Notes: generated by a model from the letters alone, not told the origin. A DNA stretch of 64,000 nucleotides from Apoda limacodes (GCA_946406115.1 OX291545.1:15824001-15888000); one strand, 5' to 3'. Shown: positions 47,656 through 59,082, numbered from the stretch's first letter. Made by a program: numbers and translations.

Positions 47656-48119
47656 GTTAAAGTTAGAAGCTAGTGTTAATGAAGGAAAAAAGGAAAGAAA
47701 GGAAGGTACATATTCAGTTGCTAGTCTATCTCACAATCAGATGGTAAAGTTTTTAGAATTAAACAAAGTGGTTTTCGTCTTAAATTTAAGTGGTAGCACG
47801 ATTATTAGAACGATTATTATATTTGAGATTTTATATTTAACTGAGTTAACTGAGTTAATTGTGACAAAAATATAAAGTATACGTGACCAGTCACGGGATC
47901 TGACAATCTGAATGCAAATTAATGCGTGCTTTTGTTCGGAATATATGAATATGCATAAATGACCAGCTTGGGACGGAATAATGCCGACGTGGCCTTGTCT
48001 ACAACACTTGTTTTCCTAGGTCCGCCTTGCCTACAAAGCCTCCCGCATTGAGTTAGGTATTTAAAGTACTTATGTTCTATTATATTAAATTATGTATGTG
48101 TTCTAAGGAATTACTTACT
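47656..48119. other. No recognised gene
   Basis: No supportable feature. Confidence 0.35.
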
Positions 48120-48413
48120 ACTACTACCGCACCGCTCGCCATCGGTAATGAATTCATTGTCACACCTTAGAACCTGAATGGTCACGTACAGTGCGGTTAC
48201 ACAGAAACTTCCTCTCGCGAACCCATAAGTTGTGGAATGAGCTTTCTCTAAGGACTACAGTATGGGGTTCTTTAAGAAAGAAGTGATTAGAGTTTTAAAG
48301 GGTCAGCAATGCGCGAGTTTGCCCCTGGTGTTGCAAGCTTTCATATATGATCCGGTGGCCACTTAACATCAAGCAGATCGTTATCTTGTTTGCCACTTTT
48401 GTTGTTAAAAAAA
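48120..48413 (+). pseudogene. LINE family A 3' fragment
   Basis: Sense-strand copy of the last RT codons and tail: CACCGCTCGCCATCGGTAAT, GTCACGTACAGTGCGG, AGTTGTGGAATGAGCTTTCT, then GATCGTTATCTTGTTTGCC and a terminal GTTGTTAAAAAAA. It has point changes and small deletions and no catalytic region. Confidence 0.85.
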
Positions 48414-49750
48414 TATGGTTGCATTGATTTTTATTTAAGAAGACGTTTGCTGAATTAATACAGTTCTGTGGAACCCTATTAACTTCGCAATATATATATA
48501 TAAAATATTCTCCTACCGTTTAGCAATGTTATTATTACTTTACTACGAGTCACGTTCAGCGGCTTCAAAAAGCTACCAGCATTGAGAGAAAATAGCGATC
48601 TTAAAAATCATACGAAATTTTGCATTACCAGCATCTGTCGCTTTGAAGTGTTTTTGAGATTGTTACGTTATTAATACTTAAACTGGTTTCCCAATAATAT
48701 TACAATATATCTTGACAAATAATGTATAAGTAAATATTTAGTTACTAAACAAACCAATTTATTTAAAATTAAAACAAATAAACAATTGAAGCTAACAAAT
48801 TAATAAATATAAAATTGATCTCTCTAAAAACTATTCAAATGATTTACCTACGTTTCAAAAGTATAAAATTAAATTCCGTCAGAAATTCTTTTCATGAACT
48901 ATGCTTGAACTCAGAAACAAGAATTCACTTTCAACTTACAAAGGTACAGGAAAATTCTTCTGAAGTGGATTATTATTTATTCTTGTTTAAGTGACATTTT
49001 CATTTGATCGTATTTGTTATTTTTTGTATCCTATACTATTAAATGAGCGAATTTTTTAAAATGTATTATTTGTTTGTTTGTAATCGAAAGACATTTTATG
49101 ACAATTTTTTTTTACACCTTGGGTTACATTATTGAAGTTTGAGTACGGATTCTTAATTTTCCCTAGTAATAAATATAGCCTATATATATAACTCGGGGAT
49201 AATGTAGCATTCTAATAGTGAATTTTTGAAATCGTTTCAGTAGTTTTTTTCAATTTATTTGTTACAGACATACAAAAATACAAATCTTTTCTCTTTATAA
49301 TATTAAGTGTGGAAAACATATACCTAATGTGAAAAGAAATATCCTTGCTGGGTTTTTAAGGGAAACTGACAATGGAGCTACCTAAAAGTTTTAGGAGATA
49401 TTCTATATAGTTAATAAAGTTTTGCGTCTCTCGTTTTAATAATAAATTGAACTTCCGCTGCTGGCGATAGTCGTGGTCTGTCGGTAGAAGGGAGACGTGT
49501 CAGTTAGAAGGATCGTGCCCATTATCGTTGTTAGAAGATTGTTTTAATTTGGGCCCGAGTCCTAATACGGCGTTTTGTACGAACTAGTTAGAAGGGTTGA
49601 ATGGGCAACGAATCTCTTTAGCTCATTATGTCTACGTAGGTAGGTAGGTAGTCTATGACGGTATATTAAGTGTTCAGTAGGGTATTTTATCAATCATTTT
49701 TGTTAAATTTAATACCTACCATTCCTTGTTGTAGATACTATATATAAAAA
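48414..49750. other. AT-rich DNA, nothing recognised
   Basis: No gene or RNA. An X/Z-like fragment may lie at about 49030-49310. Confidence 0.35.
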
Positions 49751-49840
49751 AACAGGGCAAGTGCGAGTCTGACTTGCATGTCGAGGGCTCCGTACCTTAT
49801 TTAGTATATAACTACTTTTTTTTTCGGACCACGAACCAAG
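49751..49840 (-). repeat. Repeat P end fragment
   Basis: AAACAGGGCAAGTGCGAGTC followed by GAGGGCTCCGTACC is an eroded form of the P terminus seen at 59083. Confidence 0.5.
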
Positions 49841-49883
49841 ATTTTTTGTTGAGTTTTACTAAACTATTTTATCTTTCCCGTCA

Positions 49884-50424
49884 TCCTTACTAATTAATAA
49901 ATGCGAAAATTTGTTCGTTTGTTACTTATTCCGCAAAAGTCCATTAAAATAACCGAATTTGGCACAGATATAGTTAATCCTGATTTTTACGGGAATAGAC
50001 TTTCCGTCACTTCGAAACGGAACAACAGGACTTGATTTTATGGCATAATGATAGCTAGAGGAACGGAAAAGACGATACTTTCCATGACGATATATATTTT
50101 TACGGATGAAATGGGCTTTTCACTTCACTATAGAACAACGAGATGACTTGAGTTTTGGCACAGGGATATCTGTAGCGATTCTTAGGACATAAAATGTACC
50201 TTTTACCTCGGTCTAGAGTTACGCGCAAAGAGATTACTACGGGGCGGGGGCGGAATCACGGGGCACTATGCCTAAACTTCCGAATGGAACAGCAAGGTGG
50301 TTGACTTCTGTCACAGGAGTAGACAGAGCATGAGATTATTTTTAGCCAATTTATTAAAGGGGTTCCCGTAGCAATCTACAGCAATAACCGCATACCACAT
50401 GGGCAAAGCCACGCGAGCTATTTT
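49884..50424 (+). repeat. Repeat X/Z copy, long
   Basis: The head CCTTACTAATTAATAAATGC is followed by a run of GAATTTGGCACAGATATAG, then a repeated variant (GAGTTTTGGCACAGGGATAT). It ends near GGGCAAAGCCACGCGAGC. The two GGCACAG units about 200 bp apart suggest internal duplication. Confidence 0.5.
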
Positions 50425-50802
50425 CTTTTAGAGAATTTAACCATATTAAGAAATAATTCTAAATAATTTCAAATAATATTTCGCTTAGAGAAATTCCTAT
50501 ACATAGGAAAGCGGGAATTGTTTAAACTTCAATAATATTTTCATTTAATTACTTATTACCATTCTTTAGATATATTCCAATTGTTAATATAGGGCGGGGT
50601 AATTTTTTTTTCTGAAAATTACTATAGATCTTAGGTTATAGGATGAAGCCTATTACGGTTTCACACTACATAATTTACTGTGACAGAATGAAAGACACCT
50701 AAGTAACATCATATTATCTAAAACTGAGAATACCTTTAGGGGTTTTAACTTACGGAACCTTAAAAGACTGTTAGGAAACTCTTAATTATTTGCGGTCACA
50801 TT
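50425..50802. other. AT-rich DNA, nothing recognised
   Basis: No supportable feature. Confidence 0.4.
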
Positions 50803-50994
50803 CAGTTTTCCAATTATATCAGACACATATCAATTAAAAAGTCTGTTTTTACACCAAGTTAACCACCTATAATGCCTATGTAAATTTCCCACATAAAACA
50901 GTTTTCCAATTATGTCAGCCCTATATCAATTAAAAAGTATGTCCTTACACCAAATTAACAACTTATTATAACTATTTAAATTTCCCACATAAAA
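50803..50994. repeat. Tandem duplication, two 96-bp units
   Basis: Units 50803-50898 and 50899-50994 both start CAGTTTTCCAATTAT and end AATTTCCCACATAAAA. The second unit forms the outer part of the left inverted-repeat arm. The duplication is specific to this side. Confidence 0.8.
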
Positions 50995-52429
50995 CATTCT
51001 ACGATTATAATGAATAACTTTGAAATAAATTCAACTTTTAAATGTCTTCTACGAAGAGCAACACAAGTTTTTCCGAGCCACAATAAGAAGAAAAAGTATT
51101 GGCGTTATAAACTCAAATGCTCCAGAATAATTCGAAGCTAGCTGAGACAGTTGATAACCGCATCCTATGCTCAACTGCTTCGTAGAATGTTCGTAGACTG
51201 AGATATTTATCTCACAATCTGAACTGAGAGTAAGGATGATTTAGGCACAAACTTTGCTTCTCACTCAACGAGTTTCGTGTGAAAACTCCTCTAGGGCATT
51301 GTGTGAAATCTTAATGAGACAGAGTGGTCCATATTGCAATGATAAACTTTAAAATGTAGTAGATACTTATGTATAAAGTACCTCATATTAATGGTGTGTC
51401 AGTTAACTTAGCTATAAGAATTAAAAAATAAACATCATGTTCATTCCATATTATTGAATAAATAGGATCTAAATTACAATAAAATTAAAGCCAGTTTCCG
51501 ATGACGTTTTTAGGGTTCTGAAGCTAAATGACAAAAGTAGATCTCTTATAGTTTCGTCATTTATATCAGTATGTAGGTACTGTCCTTATAATTCTGACAT
51601 CTTTTGATTGATTCTAATAAATTTTTACTGACAGGTGTCCTATGTGAATCGCGATACAGTTTTGTGATTTAATTGAGATAAAAATATTAATAAAGGTTGA
51701 TTCTCCATTCACATAGAACTGAAATATGTTTTGATTAAATAGCATGTGGGATAGAATAGACCTTTGAAAATGCCGGCCAAGTGCAAATCGGACTCGCGCA
51801 CTGAGAGTTCCGTACCTACCACCATTAACGTAATTTACGAACACAAAAGAAACCTCTAAATGGCCACCCATCCAATTACTTACCTAGACCGAAATTGCTT
51901 AACTTTGAATATCGTTTTCAAAAAACAATTTTGTTACTGTTTCTCTTAATAATAGTTGGATATCGCTATAACTGCAATGTAAGATGGTAAAGGCTCGGGC
52001 CCATCTCACACTTGGCCAGTTTTTATTATTTGTTATTATACTTTAGAGTTCACACTATTATTCACTGCAAGTTTGAAGTTTGTATGTATTACTGTTTTTA
52101 CAGTTGTGCCTAAATCATTCTTACTCTCAGTTCAAATTGTGAGATAAATATCTCAGTCTACGAACATTCCACGAAGCAGTTGAGCACAGGATGCGGTTAT
52201 CAACTGTCTCAGCTAGCTTCGAATTATTCTGGAGCATTTGAGTTTATAACGCCAATACGTTTTCTTCTTATTGTGGCTCGGAAAAACTTAAGATGCTCTT
52301 CGTGGAAGACATTTAAAAGTTGAATTTATTTCAAAGTTATTCATTATAATCGTAGAATGTTTTATGTGGGAAATTTAAATAGGTATAATAAGTAGTTAAC
52401 TTGGTGTAAGGACATACTTTTTAATTGAT
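50925..52429. mobile_element. 326-bp inverted repeats around an 853-bp spacer
   Basis: The arm 50925-51250 and the reverse complement of 52104-52429 align end to end with about 12 mismatches and no gap (about 96% identity). Examples are TTCGAAGCTAGCTGAGACAG and GAGATATTTATCTCACAAT. The spacer (51251-52103) has no transposase. It holds repeat P-like pieces at about 51507-51560 and 51770-51820 (CCGGCCAAGTGCAAATCGGA). It could be a foldback-type element or two opposed copies of one repeat. No coding frame of note. Confidence 0.8.
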
Positions 52430-52868
52430 TCTGGTCTTGGTCTGGAATATATATATAGCTGATCGATGACTCTCCCTTTTTTTTGGGTTTTTATCGTTGC
52501 TATTTCATATTGACGATCTATCAAAAATAGCATAAATTATTTCCCCCACTGACATGTTATACCTAACTTGATCGAAAAAACAAGATGGAACTTCACTACA
52601 TCAACTCAAACGCAGGGACACCGCTCGACTGGAGCCGCTTGTATGCCGCTCCCCGCGCCGCTGCTATCATGAACATTTACATATAACTCAATAGCATTTA
52701 AACGCTTCGCTCGCCGCGCCCTGCCGCCGCTACCACCCCGCTCCCGCTGTCAATGTGTTTGAGGCCAAGCAAACATATTTACAAAAAAGTGTCTATGCTA
52801 TGGCAGGTCCTAAGATATTTTTCAATACGTATTTAATAATAAATAGAGGCCACGTACACTGGTCCTCT
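52430..52868. other. GC-rich patch, no gene
   Basis: The part at 52600-52760 is rich in CGCC/GCCGC words (GCCGCTCCCCGCGCCGCTGC) between AT-rich flanks. No ORF or element ends were recognised. Confidence 0.35.
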
Positions 52869-53455
52869 ATTCTGCTCTGGACAGAATGACTGTCCAAAAA
52901 GCGAAATTCTTTTGGGTATCTAGCAGCTAGCTGCAAGAGATTTTAGAGTCCATGGCGTCGTCTTCTCCTGAAACGTTTAGTTGAGAGATCATTTAAGAAA
53001 TTTGTATGCATCTGCCATCTAAAAAGCCGTATTTAATGCCCCAAGTCCAGCTCCATATGAAGTACGGTAGCCAATACTAGGGTGGTCAACCTGCTTACCC
53101 AATTCGCCATTTCAACTCGTTTCAAAATAAAACTGTTAGAATAGTAGATGATTCCGAAAAGAATTACAATCATTTCCCTTGACGAAAATCCCTTTAGATG
53201 GCATTTGATAATTGCATTATTTGTACCAAATACATGCAGTTGCTCAGCTCCTGAGATAACGTGGATGTTGCGACTACCAATTATGTGATCATGACATTGA
53301 TGTTCCTTTATTGGACATATCACAATATCCATGTTAAAATAATGTTAAAACATCGATGTTTTGCCTTTCAACATCGACTATCCTTTTACCTAAACTGTAC
53401 CTACTCCATTAAAACATGGAGGTTCGGCTACAATCTAGACAGTATAACATATATT

Positions 53456-55235
53456 TTTTTTTTTTTTTTTCTAACTACTGTCTACTGTTGTTGGCCGCAG
53501 ATGGCCTTTACAACTACACGCGGACTAACTTTTGCTGCGGTGCTGCTTGCACTCTTCAGCGAAAAGTTGGGGCGGTTTGCGCAAGGGTGTCCTAGACACG
53601 AACCTCGGCTTGGGCAACCGCTCTTAGAAACTAAAGTTGTATCTAACTAAAATTTACCGCCGGCGGCGACGTATTCTGTATATATTATTATAGTCTGTGT
53701 TCGCGGGCGCGAGCGCGGAAGGCGCTTGAGCTTTGAGCCTGCTGGTTATTTCGTCGTCAGAATCTGTAATGACGTGCCTCGGATATCTAAATGGTCCTAA
53801 GGCCCCTCTAATGGGGGCATAGTTAGAAGACTGCCTAATTAGGGGATTGGGGTGGAGGGCTGCCGACTCAAAGTAGCGTTTAGACGCATCTTTGATGAAG
53901 GCTTTTATGGTCGGAAGCTCGAAATCACTATGGAGATCGATGTTACGCATATAGTACGGGGCGCCGACTGCGCCTCGCATAAAGCGATTTTGTAAGACTT
54001 GCAAGGAAGTAGTGTTGGTGTGACCAAACGCTACGCTCGCATATGTGAGTATGGGCCGAATACAAGTTTTGTAAAGCGTCACCTTATTTCTAAGAGACAT
54101 TTTACTGTACTTGTTTAACATTGGCTTAAGACGACCGAGAACGAAGGCTGCTCTATCTCTTACTCTTTTAATGTGGGCTCTGAAATTAAGACGAGAGTCT
54201 AAAGTGACCCCTAAATATTTGACCTTTTTAACCCACGGAATGGGTTGGCCATATAGGTGGACTGGGGTGAGTTGCCTTGTGACCTTTACCGATTTTCGGC
54301 CCCGGGCGAAGTGCACTGCTGCACTTTTCTCGGGGTTAACCTCGATTCTCCACTTCCTAAACCAATCGCCTAAGGCGTTGGCGGCAGACTGGAGGGCCAG
54401 GCTTATACGACGGACGTGTCGGTGAGAACAGTAGAGCGCCGTATCGTCCGCGAAGAGCGCCACATTAACGTTCGAGGGACGAGGTATATCGTTTGTGAAT
54501 AGGGAATAGAGTAAAGGGGAAAGCACGGAGCCCTGGGGGACACCTGCACCTATGGGGTGGGGAGACGAATGACTTCGTTCTACGCGATAGCGAAAGCTAC
54601 GATCCCTAAGGAAGTCTCGTAAGATGAGCACGAGACGGTCTGGGACACCGAGATTGTACAGCTTGTAAATCAAGCCGTTATGCCAGACTTTATCGAAAGC
54701 CTTCGCTACATCGAAGAAGAAGGCTCCTGTGCTGAAAGGCTTAGGGGACCTATTGAGACCTTGGAGGATGTGCTCCGTTATGCGGTGCACTTGATTGACG
54801 CACGAGTGATTAGCTCGAAAACCGAACTGTTCGTCAATCAGAATGCCTTTAGACTGAACGTAGTCTTTCAGGCGAGAAAGGAGGAGTCGTTCATATAATT
54901 TTCCCAAAGTCTTTAAGAGACTAATGGGTCTATATGACGTGGCTACGTTACTAGGTTTTCCCATTTTAGGGATACCTATAACGTCAGCTTCTTTCCAAGA
55001 ATCGGGAAAGATGCAATTTGCCATGGCCGCATTGAAGATGCTGACCAATAGAAGGAGGAGATGAGCGGGGAGGATTTTTAAAAGCCTATTTGAGATCCCA
55101 TCGGCACCCGGAGCCTTTTTGGGTTGTAAGTCTTTGATGATCTTTTCGACCTCAGAGACTGTTACGGGGGGAAGTGAGTCAAGTGGGGGAAGGGCCGCTC
55201 TCCGCTCCACTTCCCTGTCCACTTCATCGACGTGA
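53456..55235 (-). mobile_element. Jockey-clade LINE, 5'-truncated, with target-site duplication
   Basis: The element lies on the minus strand between two perfect copies of TATAACATATATT (53443-53455 and 55236-55248). Its 3' poly(A) appears as poly(T) at 53456-53470, followed by about 190 bp of 3' untranslated sequence. The 5' end truncates upstream of the RT domain. These are textbook marks of target-primed reverse transcription. The perfect duplication and open ORF argue for a recent insertion. Confidence 0.92.
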
Positions 55236-55243
55236 TATAACAT
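53654..55243 (-). CDS. Jockey-clade reverse transcriptase (N-terminally truncated)
   Basis: This 529-codon open frame encodes the RT half of a Jockey ORF2. The blocks in order are: LQPKKAPGADGISNRLLKIL; SYRPISLLKTLGKLYERLLL; FFDVAKAFDKVWHNGL with the first catalytic aspartate; GAGVPQGSVLSPLLYSLFTN; ALFADDTALY (catalytic FADD); then the thumb with VKYLGVTLDSRLNFRAHIK, and a basic C-terminus (YRIRRRRR). Family ORF2 proteins begin with an endonuclease, which is lost here by 5' truncation. The ATG lies in the duplicated target site and only about three codons come from it, so the native protein does not start here. There is no internal stop. It could be made only if transcribed from a neighbouring promoter. 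Confidence 0.88.
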   Translation of the reverse strand: MLYHVDEVDREVERRAALPPLDSLPPVTVSEVEKIIKDLQPKKAPGADGISNRLLKILPAHLLLLLVSIFNAAMANCIFPDSWKEADVIGIPKMGKPSNVATSYRPISLLKTLGKLYERLLLSRLKDYVQSKGILIDEQFGFRANHSCVNQVHRITEHILQGLNRSPKPFSTGAFFFDVAKAFDKVWHNGLIYKLYNLGVPDRLVLILRDFLRDRSFRYRVERSHSSPHPIGAGVPQGSVLSPLLYSLFTNDIPRPSNVNVALFADDTALYCSHRHVRRISLALQSAANALGDWFRKWRIEVNPEKSAAVHFARGRKSVKVTRQLTPVHLYGQPIPWVKKVKYLGVTLDSRLNFRAHIKRVRDRAAFVLGRLKPMLNKYSKMSLRNKVTLYKTCIRPILTYASVAFGHTNTTSLQVLQNRFMRGAVGAPYYMRNIDLHSDFELPTIKAFIKDASKRYFESAALHPNPLIRQSSNYAPIRGALGPFRYPRHVITDSDDEITSRLKAQAPSALAPANTDYNNIYRIRRRRR

Positions 55244-55477
55244 ATATTAAGATACTTTAAATACTCACCAGAAAAAAAGGTCTGACAAAATACGTGCCCA
55301 TATACGATTCTGTTTGTATTTGATTTGATTGCGGTACAAATGAAGGCCACGTGCTGCCATAACTAAAAACGCAGATGTGACTTGTTTTAGTAAATAAATG
55401 TTTATTTAGTCACAGTTTTCTCAGCCTAGTCTGAATAAAATACGAATTCGAGGAATTTACTGTGTATTGTTTTTTTA

Positions 55478-55520
55478 GGGTTTCATACCCAAAAGGCATA
55501 ACTCAGACCTATTGGTGTAA
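55478..55520 (+). repeat. Repeat P end fragment
   Basis: TTTTTTAGGGTTTCATACCC followed by AAAAGG matches the TTTTTAGGG terminus of repeat P (compare 17733). It is truncated. Confidence 0.45.
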
Positions 55521-55928
55521 CTTTACTGTTTGTGTTAGTCCTAGTATGTAATGGGTCTAAGGGGAAGGCCATAAATAAAACATGAATGTGTGACTATTAA
55601 TTAAGTTATTGTTTGCATATAAAATGCTGCTAACATATAGTTTAGGAAGTTTTCTTATATGTGTTGTTCGAATATATTGGATTTGTTAGTATAAGGGATT
55701 TCTGATACAAACGGCAACTTTAAGCAGAAATTCTTCATACAACTCAAAACTAAATTCTAGGAACTTTCTAAAAAATGATTTGTTAAATATTTTCATTCAA
55801 CATTTTTATTTTTGAAATTCGGTTTATATGCAGAGGAAATAATAATGTCTATAGTAGTGGCGCTACGTAGTTGCTAGATACCCAAAAGAATTTTGCTTTT
55901 TGGACAGTCATTCTGTCCAGAGCAGAAT

Positions 55929-56627
55929 CTGTAGGACGTCTGCTTATAGTTAAATATTTAGTATGTTTTAATTTCTGTTTAGTTCCTAATGTTTATGCAG
56001 TCGGTTTTTTTATTATTTATTTATTAAATTTTTTTAAACAACTTTTGAGTGTTATTTTTTAGCCAATTTTTGCTTGAAATTACCATATAAATTTAAAATT
56101 TTTTCATAATCATGCCTCGCATTTTGGCGCCAAAGATCCGCCATTTTGATTTCTAATAATTTTAAGATAGTTTATGACACTCTAGTGGTTAAGACGAATC
56201 TAAGCACGTAGAATTTATTAAAATCGGTTAAGCCGTTTAGTATTGAGAGAACATAGTCGGACATACATACAGGTCGAACACATAACCCTCCTTTTGGGCT
56301 TTACCGCAGTCGGGTTAAAATATACCTATCTATTTTTTATTTCTTAGATCCAAACCAAAGGTTTTTTTAAACAACTACGTGGTTTTTTATACTATAATAG
56401 CCTCTTAGTCATTTTGTTTTTTTTATTCTACGTAAGTGTAAAAAAAGGTAACTGTAAAATTCAAACCTACAAGCACTAACTACTACTACTAACAAGTACT
56501 AACTAGTGGCCTCATAGATATACACCTAGCTGCCACCCGCAGCAATTTTAGAAAAAAAACATAGTCGTATATATAGTTCTTTGAGAAAAAGGCTTAAATA
56601 AATCAATAAATAAATAAATCAATTGTC
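55929..56627. other. No gene; M3-like fragments
   Basis: GCAGTCGGTTTTTTT at about 55999 and CGCAGTCGGGTTAAAAT at about 56305 resemble the right end of M3 (19655-19672). The rest is AT-rich. Confidence 0.4.
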
Positions 56628-56696
56628 CAGTGCGGGAATCGAACCCACACCCTCTGCACAGCAGCCGGTCTCACTACCAACTAGGCTGCGAGGGAG
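56628..56696 (-). mobile_element. tRNA-derived SINE head
   Basis: In minus orientation it has B-box GGTTCGATTCCCGC and A-box-like AGTTGGTAGTGAG. It is the same family as the head at 47590-47655. An AATA-rich tail lies on its left (56597-56620). Confidence 0.6.
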
Positions 56697-57008
56697 GGAA
56701 AGGCATAAATAACGTCCACTACTCTTTAGTTTTCATACATACATGTCTTCATATATGTACTCAAACGATATATGAATTTATCATTATTATTATAAATAAA
56801 AAATTTGCACTTGGAAAAATACTATCAAGTACTATGATGTTCTTTTACGAGTTTTGCGACCCACTGCTGGTCGGATCGGAGGATCTTTCAAGTTGGTCCA
56901 AAAATGACTTTCAGCTTGAAACGCTTGCTCTAAAGTAATTTGCGCTATCACCTTAAAACAGATCACTTACACAGTATTTGTATATAATAGATTGCCGTGC
57001 CCTTAGGT

Positions 57009-57245
57009 CTGCGTATTTTTTACGAAGCCGACGTTAAAACAACGTATTTTATCGCGTCGGCTGGAAATCAGTGTTACGATTTAACTACGTATTTGAGCAG
57101 TCCTCGTGAACCAGGTATTAAAACATTTGAAGAGATTGTCGCGTTATGTAGTTGAAGGTTATTGGTTTATAGGTTAAGCTTAAAGCCTTCAGAGATGGCC
57201 GAAAGGATACGTTTTCGATTTACAACTACGCGACGGCACAGTATG
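57009..57245 (+). pseudogene. Ty3/gypsy retrotransposon gag remnant
   Basis: One + frame reads FYEADVKTTYFIASAGNQCY, then DLTTYLSSPREPGIKTFEEI, a stop after VALCS, and resumes in frame with LSLKPSEMAERIRFRF. The order (a Y/FxxASxG capsid stretch, SPxxPGxKTFEEIVAL, then KPSEMAER.RF) is the central capsid region of Ty3/gypsy Gag as I know it, where Gag packages the element RNA. Only about 75 codons survive. No protease, RT, integrase or LTR was found nearby, and the frame carries a stop. It is an isolated fossil. Confidence 0.65.
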
Positions 57246-58094
57246 ATAATATATATATGCTCATGGTAAATTTATTAAGAGGTCATAAAAGTTGCTTAGA
57301 ACAATGTTTGTACTTAGATATTTTTATATATATTTTGATTAATCTAAAAATAATCACAATAGTATCTTCATAGATGGGCTTATTTTAATTATATTTTTCT
57401 ATTAACTTTCCACCTGTAACTTAATTAACGCTTACTTTTCCAAAATTTAAACTTAAAATTGCTGCCGATGTAAAGATGTAAATGAAACCTACTTACTAAA
57501 TTATTTTTAAAGTAGTACAAGATATTCTGTAGTTACTTACTTTAATCAGAAAAAATGTATAAAAAAGAAAGGCCATTATAAAAAACAGAAGTCATTAAGC
57601 CAAGTCAAGAGTTGTTAATCTGTCAATCTAGTGGCTTACTAGCTCGACAACGTCCGCCAATCCATACTGGGCCAGAGTGGTAGACTATAAACCTACCCTG
57701 CATTAACGTACCTACAACGGCTGACACCACAGTAATATGACGCTCCGGTCATAATTGCTCGAGGTAATCGATACCTTTTAGCCCTAAATTAAGTGTTTCT
57801 AAATTGGGTTGGGCCGTGAGAAGAAAAGGTTAGCGATGGTGCTGTGAACGCTTTTAGCGCAATCTTTTAGCTATTATTAAGGTAAGTACTACGTATTTGT
57901 AATGAAAAGCGTATGTTAATTTTTGACCTTCCAATTACCATTATCACGTTCTTCTATTCTATACTATACGAAAACCTGTAGGGAGGTCAAACAAACTGGC
58001 TTTCGTAGAAAATGTACTTGATACTTCCTGTATCAATAAGGATAAGATAGAAAAGAAAGATTTTTAAAATCGCCTTTGTAAGAAAAGTCGTTGC
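57246..58094. other. Mostly AT-rich; possible LINE end fragment
   Basis: CGTCCGCCAATCCATACTGG and CCAGAGTGGTAGACTATA (57650-57690) resemble a conserved phrase at lepidopteran LINE ends, from memory only. No gene. Confidence 0.35.
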
Positions 58095-58535
58095 TTTTTA
58101 GGGTTCCGAACCTCAAAAGGAAAAAAAGAACCTGTATAGGATCACCTTATTATCCGTCTGTCTGTCTGTCAAGACCCTTTTTATTAGGAACGCGTAAAGG
58201 TATCAAGTTGAAATTAATATCAAATACTAAAGTCTACCGTCACTTAAAGTTTGAAAAAAAATCAAGCTTTTAAGTTAATGCAATAAAAAAATATGCCCAA
58301 AATACGGTAATTTTTGTCGCATATTGTGTCACAAATAAATTAAGACCTATAGGGTATGGTAGGATGCTCCCCGTTGTAATTTAACATCACATATATAGGA
58401 AAAAATCAAAAAAACTGATAACTAAGGCATAAACCTGTGAGACTTTATATATACGACGGAAGAATTCTCTACATATAATAAGTTTGTAGGGAACCCTCGG
58501 TGCGCGAGCTAGACTCGCAATTGACCGTTTTTTTT
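58095..58535 (+). repeat. Repeat P, apparently full-length copy
   Basis: It starts TTTTTAGGGTTCCGAACCTC, carries a CTGTCTGTCTGTCAAGACCC segment, and ends ACCCTCGGTGCGCGAGC, then TCGCAATTGACCGTTTTTT. At about 440 bp it is the reference for the fragments elsewhere in the window. It has no long ORF. Confidence 0.65.
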
Positions 58536-59082
58536 AAATGTCTCATCAATAATAGACAATTTGGGACACAAACAACCTGTAAGTATTAAAAACAAAGAAT
58601 TACTCAAAAACAAGAGCAAGGAAATATTTATTATCATAAAAAGTTCATTTTAAAAGTGTATTAATCTTTCTTAAAGATAAGAGACATTTTAATAAGAATA
58701 GTTTATCGCTTAAATTCTACTTTCTCTGGTGCTTTAATTAAACATGTTTTCAGCTTCACACAGAACGACAGAGTGTTCAAATGGTGAGGGTACATTAAGT
58801 TTTAGGAGACTACGCTTATTAGATTTTGTACTAGGTATTGTTTCATATGTGTTATTACTTTAAGTTAATAACAGTTTATTTCTATGGACTATGAAACGTA
58901 ATTATGATGTTTTTGTCTTCTATAATTATCATCACAGGTTTAAGAAAGTGCTGCTTATGAACTGCTTATCAAACGTCTTATACTTTTATATATATGTTTG
59001 TAGGTGTGTATATCTTTACGGTTCCTATCTCGTAAAGGGGTTAACTAGCAACTGGATGCACACGCACATTAAAAATCGGCCA
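58536..59082. other. AT-rich DNA, nothing recognised
   Basis: No supportable feature. Confidence 0.4.

Larger units (their letters stand above)
52869..55928. mobile_element. 56-bp inverted repeats enclosing a Jockey insertion
   Basis: The sequence at 52869-52924 is the reverse complement of 55873-55928 with one mismatch (GCGAAATT versus GCAAAATT). Each copy contains GGACAGAATGACTGTCC, a small hairpin with 5-bp arms. Without the Jockey insertion (53456-55235) and one target duplicate, the enclosed unit would be about 1.27 kb and non-coding. It may be a non-autonomous DNA element or two opposed fragments of one repeat. Confidence 0.6.

Noticed and set aside
50803..50994. CRISPR-like array
   Set aside because: There are only two contiguous 96-bp units without spacers, and the context is eukaryotic.
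54680..54898. 72-codon plus-strand frame
   Set aside because: It is antisense to the Jockey RT coding region.
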